A stretch of 27,017 nt of DNA from Actinomycetota bacterium (GTDB lineage: Bacteria > Actinomycetota > Thermoleophilia > Solirubrobacterales > Thermoleophilaceae): the NCBI GenBank assembly GCA_005885165.1, contig VAXR01000030.1:1-27017 (forward strand), given 5' to 3'. Numbering within the stretch: position 1 is the stretch's first letter; every line of letters starts with the position of its first letter. Made by a program: the position numbers and the translations under genes. Shown one piece after another: positions 7,100 to 17,703 of this stretch. The notes below the pieces were generated by a model, which ran no database searches, was not told the DNA's origin, and saw only the letters and a program-made list of their open reading frames with translations.

Positions 7100-8800
7100 A
7101 TGAAGTTTTTGATGGCAATGGCACTCGCATCAACGGCCCTCCTGGTCGCGGGCTGCGGCGGCACCGCCGGCAAGAAGGGGGGGACGCTGACGGTCCTCTC
7201 GCAGGGCGACGTCGACAGCCTCGACCCCGGCTACCAGTACTACCAGTACGACTACGAGGCGCTGAGCCAGCCGGCGCAGCGGACGCTCTACGGCTGGAAG
7301 CCGAACCTGCGCAAGCCGAGCCCCGACTTCGCCGCGTCGATGCCGAAGCTTTCGAACGGCGGGAAGACGATCACGATCAAGCTGAAGAGCGGCGTCCGCT
7401 TCAGCCCGCCGGTCAACCGCGTCGCCACCGCGGCGGACGTCAAGTACGCGATGGAGCGCGACTTCCTGCCGCAGGTCGCCAACAGCTACGCGCCCGTCTA
7501 CTACGGCGACATCGTGGGCGTCAAGGCGTTCACTGACGGCAAGGCCAAGGGTATCTCCGGCATCCAGGCGCCGAACCCGACCACGCTCGTGATCAAGACG
7601 ACGAAGCCGGTGGGCGTCCTCACAACCGCCAACGCGCTGACGCTCCCGGGCACGGCCCCGGTCCCGAAGGAGTACGCGCAGAAGTTCGACAAGGGGAAGA
7701 CCTCGACGTACGGGCAGCACGTCGTCTTCACCGGCCCGTACATGATCCCGAACGACCGCTCGGGCAAGGTCACCGGCTGGACCCCCAGCAAGCGGCTCGA
7801 GCTGGTCCGCAACCCGAACTGGGATCGGAAGACCGACTACCGGCCCGCCTACCTCGAGAGGATCGCCTTCCTCGCCGGCAACGACCTGTCGCTCGCCACG
7901 CGAAGGATCCTGAGCGGCAACGGCCAAATCAGCGGCGACTTCGCGGCACCGCCGGTGGCGGACTTCAAGCTCGCCCTCGAGCACTACCCGTCGCAGGTGT
8001 CTTTCACCCCGGGCGACTCATACCGCTCGATCACGATGAACACCACGGTGAAGCCGTTCGACAACGTCAACGTGCGCAAGGCGGTGGCGGCGGTGATCGA
8101 CCGGAACGCCCTGGTCGCCACGCGCGGTGGCTCGCGGATCGGCCCTGTCGCGACCCACTACATTCCGCCGTTCCTTCCGGGCTTCCAGGAGGCGGGGGGG
8201 AGCAAGTCGCCGTACGACTACATGTCCCAGCCGAATGGCAACCTGGCGCTCGCGAAGAGGTACATGAGGAAGGCGGGCTACGCGAGCGGCAGGTACAACG
8301 GACCGTCGCTCCTGATGGTCGGAGACGATTCCGCGCCGGCGAAGAACACAGGCGAAGCCGTTCAATCGCAGCTGCAGCAGCTCGGGTTCAAGCTCAACTA
8401 CCAGCAGGTGCCGCACGAGGTGGCGAACTCGAAGTTCTGCGGAGTGCCGAAGCAGAAGGTCGCGATCTGCCCGAACTGGGCATGGGGGAAGGACTTCTAC
8501 GACTCCCAGAGCATGATCGACCCGACGTTCAACGGGAAGAACATCGTCCCGTCGAATAACTCGAACCTGTCCGAGCTGAACGACCCGAAGCTCAACGCCG
8601 CTATGGACCGCGCCGAGCGGATTCCGGACCCCGCGGGGCGGGCGAAGGCGTGGGGCGCGATCGACAAGGCGGTGACAGGCCTCGCCGTGCAGGTCCCGTG
8701 GATCTGGGACAACGACGTGAACCTGCGCTCGAAGAACGTGAAGGCGGTGACCAACCTCTTCAACGGGACCTGGGACGTGGCGTTCACGTCGATCAAGTAG
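7100..8800 (+). CDS. Peptide ABC importer substrate-binding lipoprotein (SBP_bac_5 family)
   Basis: Extracytoplasmic solute-binding lipoprotein of 566 residues, in the normal size range for DppA/OppA-like proteins. The N-terminus MKFLMAMALASTALLVAGC is a lipoprotein signal peptide with lipobox LVAGC, so Cys19 would be lipidated after cleavage. Family signatures include GGTLTVLSQGDVDSLDP, ITIKLKSGVRFSPP with TAADVKYAMER, FTGPYMI, YRSITMNT..PFDNVNVRKAVAAVIDR, and ALAKRYMRKAGY. ATG 7100 is chosen because GAGGAG sits 5 nt upstream and the lipoprotein signal begins there; the open frame extends further upstream inside the permease gene. The substrate (peptide, nickel, sugar) cannot be told from sequence. 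A stem-loop follows it. Confidence 0.95.
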   Translation: MKFLMAMALASTALLVAGCGGTAGKKGGTLTVLSQGDVDSLDPGYQYYQYDYEALSQPAQRTLYGWKPNLRKPSPDFAASMPKLSNGGKTITIKLKSGVRFSPPVNRVATAADVKYAMERDFLPQVANSYAPVYYGDIVGVKAFTDGKAKGISGIQAPNPTTLVIKTTKPVGVLTTANALTLPGTAPVPKEYAQKFDKGKTSTYGQHVVFTGPYMIPNDRSGKVTGWTPSKRLELVRNPNWDRKTDYRPAYLERIAFLAGNDLSLATRRILSGNGQISGDFAAPPVADFKLALEHYPSQVSFTPGDSYRSITMNTTVKPFDNVNVRKAVAAVIDRNALVATRGGSRIGPVATHYIPPFLPGFQEAGGSKSPYDYMSQPNGNLALAKRYMRKAGYASGRYNGPSLLMVGDDSAPAKNTGEAVQSQLQQLGFKLNYQQVPHEVANSKFCGVPKQKVAICPNWAWGKDFYDSQSMIDPTFNGKNIVPSNNSNLSELNDPKLNAAMDRAERIPDPAGRAKAWGAIDKAVTGLAVQVPWIWDNDVNLRSKNVKAVTNLFNGTWDVAFTSIK

Positions 8801-8827
8801 TGCGCGGGCGCTGAGCGGGTGATCACT

Positions 8828-8862
8828 GCGGCGGCCTCGACGACCGAGAGTCAGGCCGCCGC
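8828..8862 (+). other. Intercistronic stem-loop between binding protein and permease
   Basis: GCGGCGGCCT (8828-8837) and AGGCCGCCGC (8853-8862) form a perfect 10-bp stem with a 15-nt loop and no T tract. Stems in this position often protect the upstream mRNA or partly stop transcription, so that the binding protein is made in excess over the membrane subunits. That role is inferred from other importers. Confidence 0.55.
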
Positions 8863-8871
8863 CACGGGCCG

Positions 8872-9834
8872 ATGATCCGTTACATCGTCCGACGGCTGCT
8901 CTGGATGGTCGTGCTGCTGTTTCTGGTGAGCGCGATCACCTTCCTGATCTTCTACGCCCTGCCCTCGGCGGACCCCGCAGTGCTTCGAGCCGGCCGCCAG
9001 CCGAACACGCAGCTGATCGCCCACATCCGGCACCAGCTCGGGCTCGACAGGCCCTGGTACGTGCAGTACTGGCACTACATAAAGCGGCTGGTCCTGCATT
9101 TCGACTTCGGCTACAGCTATCAGAACCTCATCTCGGTAAGGAGGCAGATCTTCGAGCGGCTCCCGGCAACGATCTCCCTGACCCTCGGTGCCGCCGTGTT
9201 GTGGATCGTGGTCGGAATGGCGGTGGGCACGATCTCCGCGGTGTACCGCGGCCGGCTCGTCGACCGCGTCGCGATGACCGGCGCTCTGGTCGGGATCTCG
9301 GCACCCGTTTACTTGCTGGGGCTGGTCGGCCTCTACTTCTTCGCGAACGACACCGGCAAGATTCACGTGTTTCCGGGCTCCGGGAGCTATACGGGGCTCA
9401 CCGTCAACCCGGTCAAGTGGTTCACCTCGCTTCTCCTGCCGTGGATCGTTCTGGCCACGACCCAGGCCGCGATCTACGCGCGGCTCCTGCGCGCCAACCT
9501 GATCGACACGCTGTCGGAGGACTACATCCGGACTGCCCGCGCCAAGGGGCTGAGCGAGCCCCGCGTGGTCATCGTCCACGGGGTACGCAGCGCGATCACG
9601 CCCGTGGTCACCGCGGCCGGGCTGGACGTAGGGATCCTGCTGGGCGGGGCGATCCTGACCGAGACCGTCTTCAACATCCCCGGAGTAGGCCACCTCGCAT
9701 ACGAGTCGATCAAGAACAGCGACCTCCCGATGATCCAGGGCACGGTCCTGCTCGGCGCGTTCTTCATCATCCTGCTGAACCTGGTGGTGGACGTGCTGTA
9801 CGCGTTCATCGATCCGCGGGTGAGGTACGCGTGA
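8872..9834 (+). CDS. Peptide-type ABC importer permease, DppB/OppB family
   Basis: Inner-membrane permease of 320 residues, complete. It starts with the typical N-terminal helix (MIRYIVRRLLWMVVLLFLVSA, then ITFLIFYALPSADPA), has the family segment LGLDRPWYVQYWHYIK..FGYSY, and carries an EAA-type ATPase-contact loop (YIRTARAKGLSEPRVVIVHGVRSAI). The end is the usual LLNLVVDVLYAFIDPRVRYA. It follows the lipoprotein gene after a 71-bp gap holding a stem-loop, and its stop overlaps the GTG of the next gene (GTGA). It would form the membrane channel together with the DppC-type permease at 6100-7098. Confidence 0.95.
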   Translation: MIRYIVRRLLWMVVLLFLVSAITFLIFYALPSADPAVLRAGRQPNTQLIAHIRHQLGLDRPWYVQYWHYIKRLVLHFDFGYSYQNLISVRRQIFERLPATISLTLGAAVLWIVVGMAVGTISAVYRGRLVDRVAMTGALVGISAPVYLLGLVGLYFFANDTGKIHVFPGSGSYTGLTVNPVKWFTSLLLPWIVLATTQAAIYARLLRANLIDTLSEDYIRTARAKGLSEPRVVIVHGVRSAITPVVTAAGLDVGILLGGAILTETVFNIPGVGHLAYESIKNSDLPMIQGTVLLGAFFIILLNLVVDVLYAFIDPRVRYA

Positions 9835-10907
9835 CGGCCACCGCCGATTCGCTCCTGCTCGACGTGCACGATCTGCACGTCGAGTTCGACACCCCGGACG
9901 GGACCGTGAAGGCCGTCGACGGGATCTCCTTCGGGGTCCCGGCGGGGACGGCGCTCGGGATCGTCGGTGAGTCGGGGTCCGGGAAGACCGCCTCGGCGCT
10001 GACGCTCATGGGGCTGACGCGGCGGGACGGAGCGCGAGTCAGCGGCGCCGTGTACTTCGAGGGCCGCGACCTCCTCGGGGCCTCGGAGCACGAGCTGCGG
10101 CGTATCCGCGGCGATCAGATCGCCATGGTGTTCCAGGACCCGCTCTCCTCTCTCCATCCGTTCTACAAGGTGGGCGCCCAGCTCGCCGAGGCGATCCACG
10201 CCCATCGCGACGTCTCGCGGGAGGCGGCGCGCGTGCGCGCGATCGAGCTCCTCGGGATGGTGGAGATCCCGGACCCCCGCCAGCGCGTCGACGCCTACCC
10301 GCACGAGCTGTCGGGCGGGATGCGCCAGCGCGCGATGATCGCCATGGCGCTCGCGAACGAGCCCCGGCTGCTCATCGCCGACGAGCCGACGACGGCGCTC
10401 GATGTGACCGTCCAGGCCCAGATCCTGCAGCTGATCCGGCGCCTTCAGCGCGAGCTCGGGATGGCGCTGGTGCTCATCACCCACGACCTCGGGGTCATCG
10501 CCGAGACCGTCGACGGCGTGGCGGTCATGTACGCCGGGAGGATCGTGGAGCGCGGGCCGGTGCGGACGGTCTTCCACGCGCCCGAGCACCCCTACACCTG
10601 GGGCCTGCTCGGCTCGATCCCCAGGCTCGACGTTGCACGCGAGCGGCCGCTCGTGCCGATCGCCGGGCGGCCGCCGAGCCTGATCGCGCCGCCGTCCGGC
10701 TGCAGCTTCCATCCACGCTGCCCGTACGTGCGCGAGCGCCACAGGCGCGTCGACCCACCGCTCGAGGCCGTTCCCGGCGACCGCGGGCACGCGGTGGCGT
10801 GCCTCCTGCCGAGCGACCAGCGGCGCGCGCTCTGGGCCGAGCTGCGCAAGGGCCGGACGCCCGCCGCGGCCAGACGCGGCGCCGGAGTGGAGGGCGGGGA
10901 GGCGTGA
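9831..10907 (+). CDS. Peptide ABC importer ATPase, DppD/OppD family
   Basis: Cytoplasmic ATPase subunit of 358 residues. Motifs in order are Walker A GESGSGKT (residues 46-53), Q-loop VFQDPLSSLHP, signature LSGGMRQR, Walker B LLIADEPTTALD and switch His in LITHDL. A C-terminal oligopeptide/dipeptide transporter domain follows (GCSFHPRCPYVRER...AVACLLP). That domain usually has four cysteines, shown to hold an Fe-S cluster in some OppD proteins. Here one expected cysteine appears to be replaced (RERHRRVDP), leaving three. GTG 9831 is chosen because it overlaps the upstream stop and starts just before the conserved LLDVHDLHVEFDT; the open frame extends far upstream without meaning. The stop overlaps the next GTG. 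Confidence 0.95.
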   Translation: MTATADSLLLDVHDLHVEFDTPDGTVKAVDGISFGVPAGTALGIVGESGSGKTASALTLMGLTRRDGARVSGAVYFEGRDLLGASEHELRRIRGDQIAMVFQDPLSSLHPFYKVGAQLAEAIHAHRDVSREAARVRAIELLGMVEIPDPRQRVDAYPHELSGGMRQRAMIAMALANEPRLLIADEPTTALDVTVQAQILQLIRRLQRELGMALVLITHDLGVIAETVDGVAVMYAGRIVERGPVRTVFHAPEHPYTWGLLGSIPRLDVARERPLVPIAGRPPSLIAPPSGCSFHPRCPYVRERHRRVDPPLEAVPGDRGHAVACLLPSDQRRALWAELRKGRTPAAARRGAGVEGGEA

Positions 10908-11703
10908 GCGACAACCTGGTGGAGGTCCGCGACCTCGTCAAGCACTTCCCGATCACGCGCGGCGTGATCCTGCAGCGCGGGATCGCGAGCGTGCGCGCGG
11001 TGGACGGGATCTCATTCGACGTCCGCCGCGGCGAGTCGTTCGGGATCGTGGGGGAGACGGGCTGCGGCAAGACCACGACCGCCCGGCTCGTGATGCGACT
11101 GCTCGACGCGACCGCCGGGACGATCGCCTTCGACGGCACGAACGTGACCTCGCTCCGAGGGCGCGCCCTACGGCCCCTGCGCCGCGAGGTGCAGATGGTC
11201 TTCCAGGACCCCTACTCCTCGCTCAACCCGCGGAAGACGGCGGGCAGCATCATCGCCGAGCCGTTCGTGATCCACGGGCTCGAGCCCGGCGCGCGCCGGC
11301 GGTCGGCGGTGCAGGCGCTGATGGAGCAGGTCGGCCTGAACCCGAGCACTACAACCGCCTGCCGCACGAGTTCTCCGGCGGCCAGCGCCAGCGGATCGGC
11401 ATCGCTCGCGCGCTCGCGCTGCGGCCGAAGCTGGTGATCGCCGACGAGCCGGTCTCAGCGCTCGACGTGTCGATCCAGGCGCAGGTCCTGAACCTCCTGC
11501 GGGACCTCCAGCGCGAGCTCGGGCTCACGCTGATCTTCATCGCGCATGACCTCTCGGTCGTCCGGTACATGTGCGACCGCGTGGCGGTGATGTACCTCGG
11601 CAAGCTGGTGGAGGTAGCCAGCTCGGACGAGCTGTTCGCGCACCCGCGCCATCCGTACACCGGCGCGCTCCTGTCGGCGCTGCCCGTGCTGGACCCCGAA
11701 TAA
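10904..11703 (+). pseudogene. Peptide ABC importer ATPase, DppF/OppF family, frameshifted and C-terminally short
   Basis: From GTG 10904 (GGAGGG 9 nt upstream) the protein has Walker A GETGCGKT (residues 50-57) and Q-loop VFQDPYSSLNP, then derails after VGLNP. Restoring one base, probably a G between 11344 and 11345, gives EHYNRLPHEFSGGQRQRIGIARALALRPKLVIADEPVSALD and continues cleanly to TAA 11701. As given, the first frame stops at 11437, before Walker B, so the product would be inactive. Even when repaired (about 266 residues) it ends at LLSALPVLDPE and lacks the C-terminal extension (GCxFHxRC region) normal for DppF. The rest is not present in any frame, since the convergent HD-GYP gene begins 20 bp later. 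A sequencing error could explain the frameshift but not the short end. Confidence 0.85.
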
Positions 11704-11720
11704 CGGAGGGGCTAGATCAT

Positions 11721-12431
11721 CTAGGGCGAGGCGGGGAGGTCGGCGGGAAGCGGGGTCCCTAGTCTCGGCCGCAATCCGTAGGCGCGCGACGCGGACACGG
11801 ATTCGTACGAGTCGAGCGCGACGCGCCGGCGCAGCGCCTCGACGATGCGCGGCTCGAACTGGGTCCCCGAGCCGAGACTCAGCTCGTCGAGTGCCGCCCC
11901 CGGGGTCATGGCCCGCCGGTAGGGGCGGTCGGTCGTCATCGCGCTGTACGCGTCGCAGCAGAAGACGATGCGGGCGACGACGGGGATCTCCTCGCCCTCG
12001 AGTCCGTCGGGGTAGCCGCTGCCGTCCCATCGCTCGTGACAGGAGCGCACGACTCGCCCGACCCTGGCGAAGCGGCCGCCGACCTGGTCGAGCAACGCCT
12101 GCCCTTCGACCGTGTGGGTCTTCATCAGCTCGAACTCGTCGTTGGTGAGCTCGGCGGGCTTGTTGAGGATCTCCTTGGGAATCGTGATCTTCCCGATGTC
12201 ATGCAGCAGCGCAACGATCTCGAGCTCCTGGCGGATCCGGCGGCCGAGACCCAGCTCGTCGGCAACCCACACGGCCAGCTCGCCGACGGAGCGGCAGTGG
12301 CTGGCGGTGTAGCCGTCCTCCGCCTCTACGACATCGGACAGGACCATCGCAACGGCGATCGTGCGGTAGCGGGGGGAAATGTGCAGCAGCTCGCGCTGGC
12401 GGGCTTCACCGACGAGTTGCTCTAGGTCCAT
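11721..12431 (-). CDS. HD-GYP domain protein, candidate cyclic-di-GMP phosphodiesterase
   Basis: A 236-residue single-domain HD-GYP protein. Metal-binding and signature residues are visible: His45 (TASHCRSVGELA), His77-Asp78 (LLHDIGKITIP), His106 (MKTHTVEG), His132 in CHERWDGSGYPDGL, the GYP triad at 139-141, and Asp160 (FCCDAYSAMTTDRPYR). The usual HHE is CHE here. No receiver, PAS or membrane segment is visible, only about 25 N-terminal residues before the domain. HD-GYP proteins typically cleave c-di-GMP to pGpG or GMP. ATG 12431 is preferred over an upstream ATG because AAGGG lies 8 nt before it and the extra residues are Arg/Lys-rich and unconserved-looking. It is convergent with oppF and divergent from alaS. 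Confidence 0.9.
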   Translation of the reverse strand: MDLEQLVGEARQRELLHISPRYRTIAVAMVLSDVVEAEDGYTASHCRSVGELAVWVADELGLGRRIRQELEIVALLHDIGKITIPKEILNKPAELTNDEFELMKTHTVEGQALLDQVGGRFARVGRVVRSCHERWDGSGYPDGLEGEEIPVVARIVFCCDAYSAMTTDRPYRRAMTPGAALDELSLGSGTQFEPRIVEALRRRVALDSYESVSASRAYGLRPRLGTPLPADLPASP

Positions 12432-12559
12432 GCAATTGCCCTTTCTCTTCGCCCGCGCGGGTGCGCGCAAGGAACTGCGCAATTTGCAGACATTTCAGAA
12501 ATGCAACCTGTGCCCAAATAGCGCGCTTTAGAGCGGCCGGCCGGCTGATTTCGCAGGGC

Positions 12560-12571
12560 TACACTGGCCGC

Positions 12572-12572
<1 letters not shown>
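12560..12572 (+). promoter_or_regulatory. Candidate -10 element giving a leaderless alaS mRNA
   Basis: TACACT at 12560-12565 fits an actinobacterial -10 (TAnnnT) and ends 6 nt before the alaS GTG at 12572, so transcription would start at or next to the start codon. No Shine-Dalgarno precedes this GTG. A matching -35 is not clear. Confidence 0.45.
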
Positions 12573-15180
<2,608 letters not shown>

Positions 15181-15184
<4 letters not shown>

Positions 15185-15579
15185 GAGTCCTCGCCCTCGA
15201 CTACGGCGCCGCGCGCTGCGGATCGGCCGTGTCCGATCCGAGCGGCTCGCTCGCCACTCCGCTCCGAAGCGTGGAGCGACCGGACTCGCCGGCCGGGCTG
15301 GAGGAGCTCGTCGAGCTGGTGCGCGAGACCGGCGCGGAGCTGGTCGTGGTCGGGTTGCCGCTGACGCTGGCAGGCGAGGAGGGCGAGCAGGCCGCGGCGA
15401 CGCGTTCGTTCGCGGGGAGGCTCAGGCGGGTGGCCGGCGTGCCGGTGGAGCTGTACGACGAGCGGCTCACAACGAGGCGCGCGATGCGGTCCGGGGGCGC
15501 CGCCGACGAGGACTCGCGCGCGGCGGCGCACCTCCTGGAGGACTGGCTCGAGTCGTCGGCAACGCGGACCGAGGCGTGA
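15181..15579 (+). CDS. ruvX: RuvX/YqgF family putative Holliday junction resolvase (pre-16S rRNA nuclease)
   Basis: An RNase H-fold protein of 132 residues, normal for the family, thought to trim pre-16S rRNA 5' ends and/or resolve DNA junctions. Visible motifs are the first acidic strand LALDYGAARCGSAVSD, VVVGLPLTLAGEEG, the conserved YDERLTTRRA, and the C-terminal acidic helix EDSRAAAHLLEDWL. GTG 15181 overlaps the alaS stop, and its own stop overlaps the mltG GTG. The order alaS-ruvX-mltG-aroE resembles arrangements known in other Gram-positive and actinobacterial genomes, which supports the call. Confidence 0.94.
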
Positions 15580-16727
15580 ACGGACCCTCGGCGGGCCCGC
15601 CCCGTGCACGAAGATCGGTGAGCGAGCTGCGCGCGGCGCGGCGGGAGCGCGAGCGCGGCCGGGCGGTGCGCTCGCAGCGTCGGGCTGGCCGTAGACGGCT
15701 CGGGGCCCTGATCGCGGTGATCGTGCTGGCCGGGCTGGCGTGGTTCCTCGTCGCGCTCTTCCAGCCGTTCGCCGGCTCGGGGCACGGCACCGTCACGGTC
15801 TCGATCCCGCACGGGACCGGGGTGGGGAAGATCGGCGACATCCTCGAGAGCCACGGCGTGGTGTCGAACGGCTTCCTCTTCGAGGTGCGCGCCACGCTGG
15901 CGGGCCGGAGAGGGGACCTGAAGCCCGGCGTCTACGACCTTCGCCGCGACATGAGCTACGGGGCGGCCATAAACGCGCTCGTCCACGGGCCGCAGCGCAC
16001 CGTCATCGAGGTCACGATCCCGGAGGGCAGCTCGCGTCGGGAGATCGCCCGGCTCGTCGCGAAAGACGGCCTGCGCGGCGACTACGTGCGGGCCACCCGT
16101 CGCTCGCACCTCCTCAACCCGAAGCGCTACGGAGCGAAGCATGCCCGCGATCTGGAGGGATTCCTGTTCCCGTCGAGCTACTTCATCCGCCGTGGCTCGC
16201 CGGTGAAGCTGCTCGTGGCGAAGCAGCTCACGGCGTTCAAGCGGGCCTTCCCCCGCGTCAAGCTGCGGGCCGCCCGGCGCGTCAACCTCACGCCCTACGA
16301 CGTCCTCACGATCGCTTCGCTGGTGGACCGCGAGGCGCTTCTGCCGAGCGAGCGGCGCGTGATCGCCTCGGTGATCTACAACCGGCTGCGTGCGCACATG
16401 CCGCTCGGCATCGACGCCAGCGTGCGTTTCGCCACCCGCAACTGGACGCATCCGCTCACCAATGCGCAGCTGCACGTGCGGTCCCCTTACAACACGCGCG
16501 TCAACGTCGGCCTCCCCCCGGGCCCGATCGGCAACCCCGGCCTCGCCGCGATAAATGCCGCCGCCCACCCCGCCAAGACGCGCTACCTCTACTACGTGGT
16601 CAAGCCCGGGACGTGCGGGCGCCACGCGTTCTCGGTCGATATGGCCCACTTCCAGCGGGATGTGGCCCGCTACCAGTCCGCCCGCGCCGCGAACAAGGGC
16701 CGCTCGCCCACGCGTTGCCGGAAGTGA
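15576..16727 (+). CDS. mltG: Endolytic peptidoglycan transglycosylase MltG (YceG-like)
   Basis: Membrane-anchored enzyme that cuts nascent glycan strands and so limits their length. The 383 residues have an Arg-rich cytoplasmic tail (about 1-41), one membrane helix (about 42-63, GALIAVIVLAGLAWFLVALF) and an extracytoplasmic region. The family signatures are LEGFLFPSSYF, LTIASLVDREALLPSERRVIASVIYNRL, MPLGIDASVRF and YNTRVNVGLPPGPIGNPGLAAINAAAHP. The catalytic Glu of the ASxVxxEA motif is Glu253. Two cysteines are not obvious except CGRHAFS near the end. GTG 15576 overlaps the ruvX stop and gives a sensible topology. The stop overlaps the aroE GTG. Confidence 0.95.
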   Translation: MNGPSAGPPRARRSVSELRAARRERERGRAVRSQRRAGRRRLGALIAVIVLAGLAWFLVALFQPFAGSGHGTVTVSIPHGTGVGKIGDILESHGVVSNGFLFEVRATLAGRRGDLKPGVYDLRRDMSYGAAINALVHGPQRTVIEVTIPEGSSRREIARLVAKDGLRGDYVRATRRSHLLNPKRYGAKHARDLEGFLFPSSYFIRRGSPVKLLVAKQLTAFKRAFPRVKLRAARRVNLTPYDVLTIASLVDREALLPSERRVIASVIYNRLRAHMPLGIDASVRFATRNWTHPLTNAQLHVRSPYNTRVNVGLPPGPIGNPGLAAINAAAHPAKTRYLYYVVKPGTCGRHAFSVDMAHFQRDVARYQSARAANKGRSPTRCRK

Positions 16728-17542
16728 CCGGGCGGACGCTCTGCGGCGTGCTCGGCCATCCGGTCGCGCACAGCCGCTCGCCGGCGATGCAAAACGCCGC
16801 CTTCGACGCCGTCGGACTCGACTGGCTCTACGTGCCGCTGCCCGTCGCGCCCGACCGGTTCCGGGAGGTCGTGCGGGCGCTCCCGGCGTCCGGCTACAGG
16901 GGAGCGAACGTGACGATCCCGCACAAGCTCGCCGCGCTGGAGGTGGCGGACTCCGCGTCCGAGGCGGCCACCGGGATCGGGGCCGCGAACACGCTCACCT
17001 TCGCGGACGGCCACCTGGAGGCCGAGAACACCGACGCGGCCGGCCTCCAGCGGGCGCTCGAGCGACCGATGACCGGTCTCCGGACCCTAGTGCTGGGCGC
17101 GGGGGGCGCCGGCCGCGCGGCCGCGTGGGCCCTGCGCGAGGGCGGGGCGGCCGAGGTGGCGATCTGGAACCGCACGCCTGAGCGGGCCGCTGCGCTCGCC
17201 CGGGACCTTGGGCTGGACCACGCCGAGCGCCCGGATCGGGCGGCCGTCGACCTGCTCGTGAACGCCACGTCCGTCGGCCTCGATCCACGGCTTGGCGCCG
17301 ATGACGCTCTACGCGGGCTCGGCCTCGCCGATGCGGACCCGCCGGCGGTCGTGGTGGACCTCGTCTACCGCTCGGATGGGGCGGAGACGCCGGTGGCCGG
17401 CTGGGCCCGGGGTGGCGGCGCCCACGTGGTCGACGGCATCGAGGTGCTCGTGAGGCAGGGAGCGCTTAGCTTCGAGCTCTGGACCGGTCGCCCCGCGCCG
17501 CTGGAGGCGATGCGGGCGGCAGCGCGTTCCGCTCGGGCGTAA
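16724..17542 (+). CDS. aroE: Shikimate dehydrogenase
   Basis: Reduces 3-dehydroshikimate to shikimate with NADPH in the aromatic amino acid pathway. It has 272 residues, the normal length. The substrate-binding SRSPAMQNAAF is near the N-terminus, the catalytic Lys is in ANVTIPHK (Lys68), and the partner Asp is in ENTDAAG (Asp104). The dinucleotide loop is GAGGAGRA (about 125-132), with NRT and NATSVG following and DGIEVLVRQGALSFELWTG at the end. GTG 16724 overlaps the mltG stop; a TTG nine bases upstream is in frame but less likely. It is the last gene of the alaS group, and a hairpin lies about 25 bp after the stop. Confidence 0.97.
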   Translation: MTGRTLCGVLGHPVAHSRSPAMQNAAFDAVGLDWLYVPLPVAPDRFREVVRALPASGYRGANVTIPHKLAALEVADSASEAATGIGAANTLTFADGHLEAENTDAAGLQRALERPMTGLRTLVLGAGGAGRAAAWALREGGAAEVAIWNRTPERAAALARDLGLDHAERPDRAAVDLLVNATSVGLDPRLGADDALRGLGLADADPPAVVVDLVYRSDGAETPVAGWARGGGAHVVDGIEVLVRQGALSFELWTGRPAPLEAMRAAARSARA

Positions 17543-17566
17543 CGCATGTCAACTCGCCGGGGCTTT

Positions 17567-17601
17567 GCTGCATTTTGGTCGCAGGACGACCAAAAAGCAG
17601 C
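17567..17601 (+). terminator. Strong hairpin after aroE (possible terminator or regulatory stem)
   Basis: The arms 17567-17581 and 17587-17601 pair over 15 positions with a single A/A mismatch and a 5-nt loop (CAGGA). The stem contains four consecutive T/A pairs, and no T tract follows. It stands between aroE and the pilus genes, so it may end the aroE transcript or act in the leader of the next one. Confidence 0.5.
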
Positions 17602-17667
17602 GCGGTTAGCGAGAGAGGGCTAGAACCACCGGCCAGACCCCGTCGAGACCCCACGCCGCATCGGCCC

Positions 17668-17695
17668 TCAACTCCAGTCCCAACGCTGCCGATAG
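17668..17695 (+). promoter_or_regulatory. Weak sigma-28-like element before the pilus operon
   Basis: TCAA (17668-17671), a 16-nt spacer and GCCGATAG (17688-17695) loosely match the TAAA-N15-GCCGATAA consensus of FliA/WhiG-class sigma factors. The -10 ends only 8 nt before ATG 17704, so use of it would give an almost leaderless mRNA. It also overlaps the GAGG that otherwise serves as Shine-Dalgarno. It is much less certain than the two similar elements at pilA and pilM. Confidence 0.25.
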
Positions 17696-17703
17696 AGGCC
17701 GCA

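Noticed and set aside
9201..9830. Upstream extension of the DppD-type ATPase frame
   Set aside because: The open frame runs back inside the DppB gene with Arg-rich nonsense; the conserved ATPase begins after GTG 9831.
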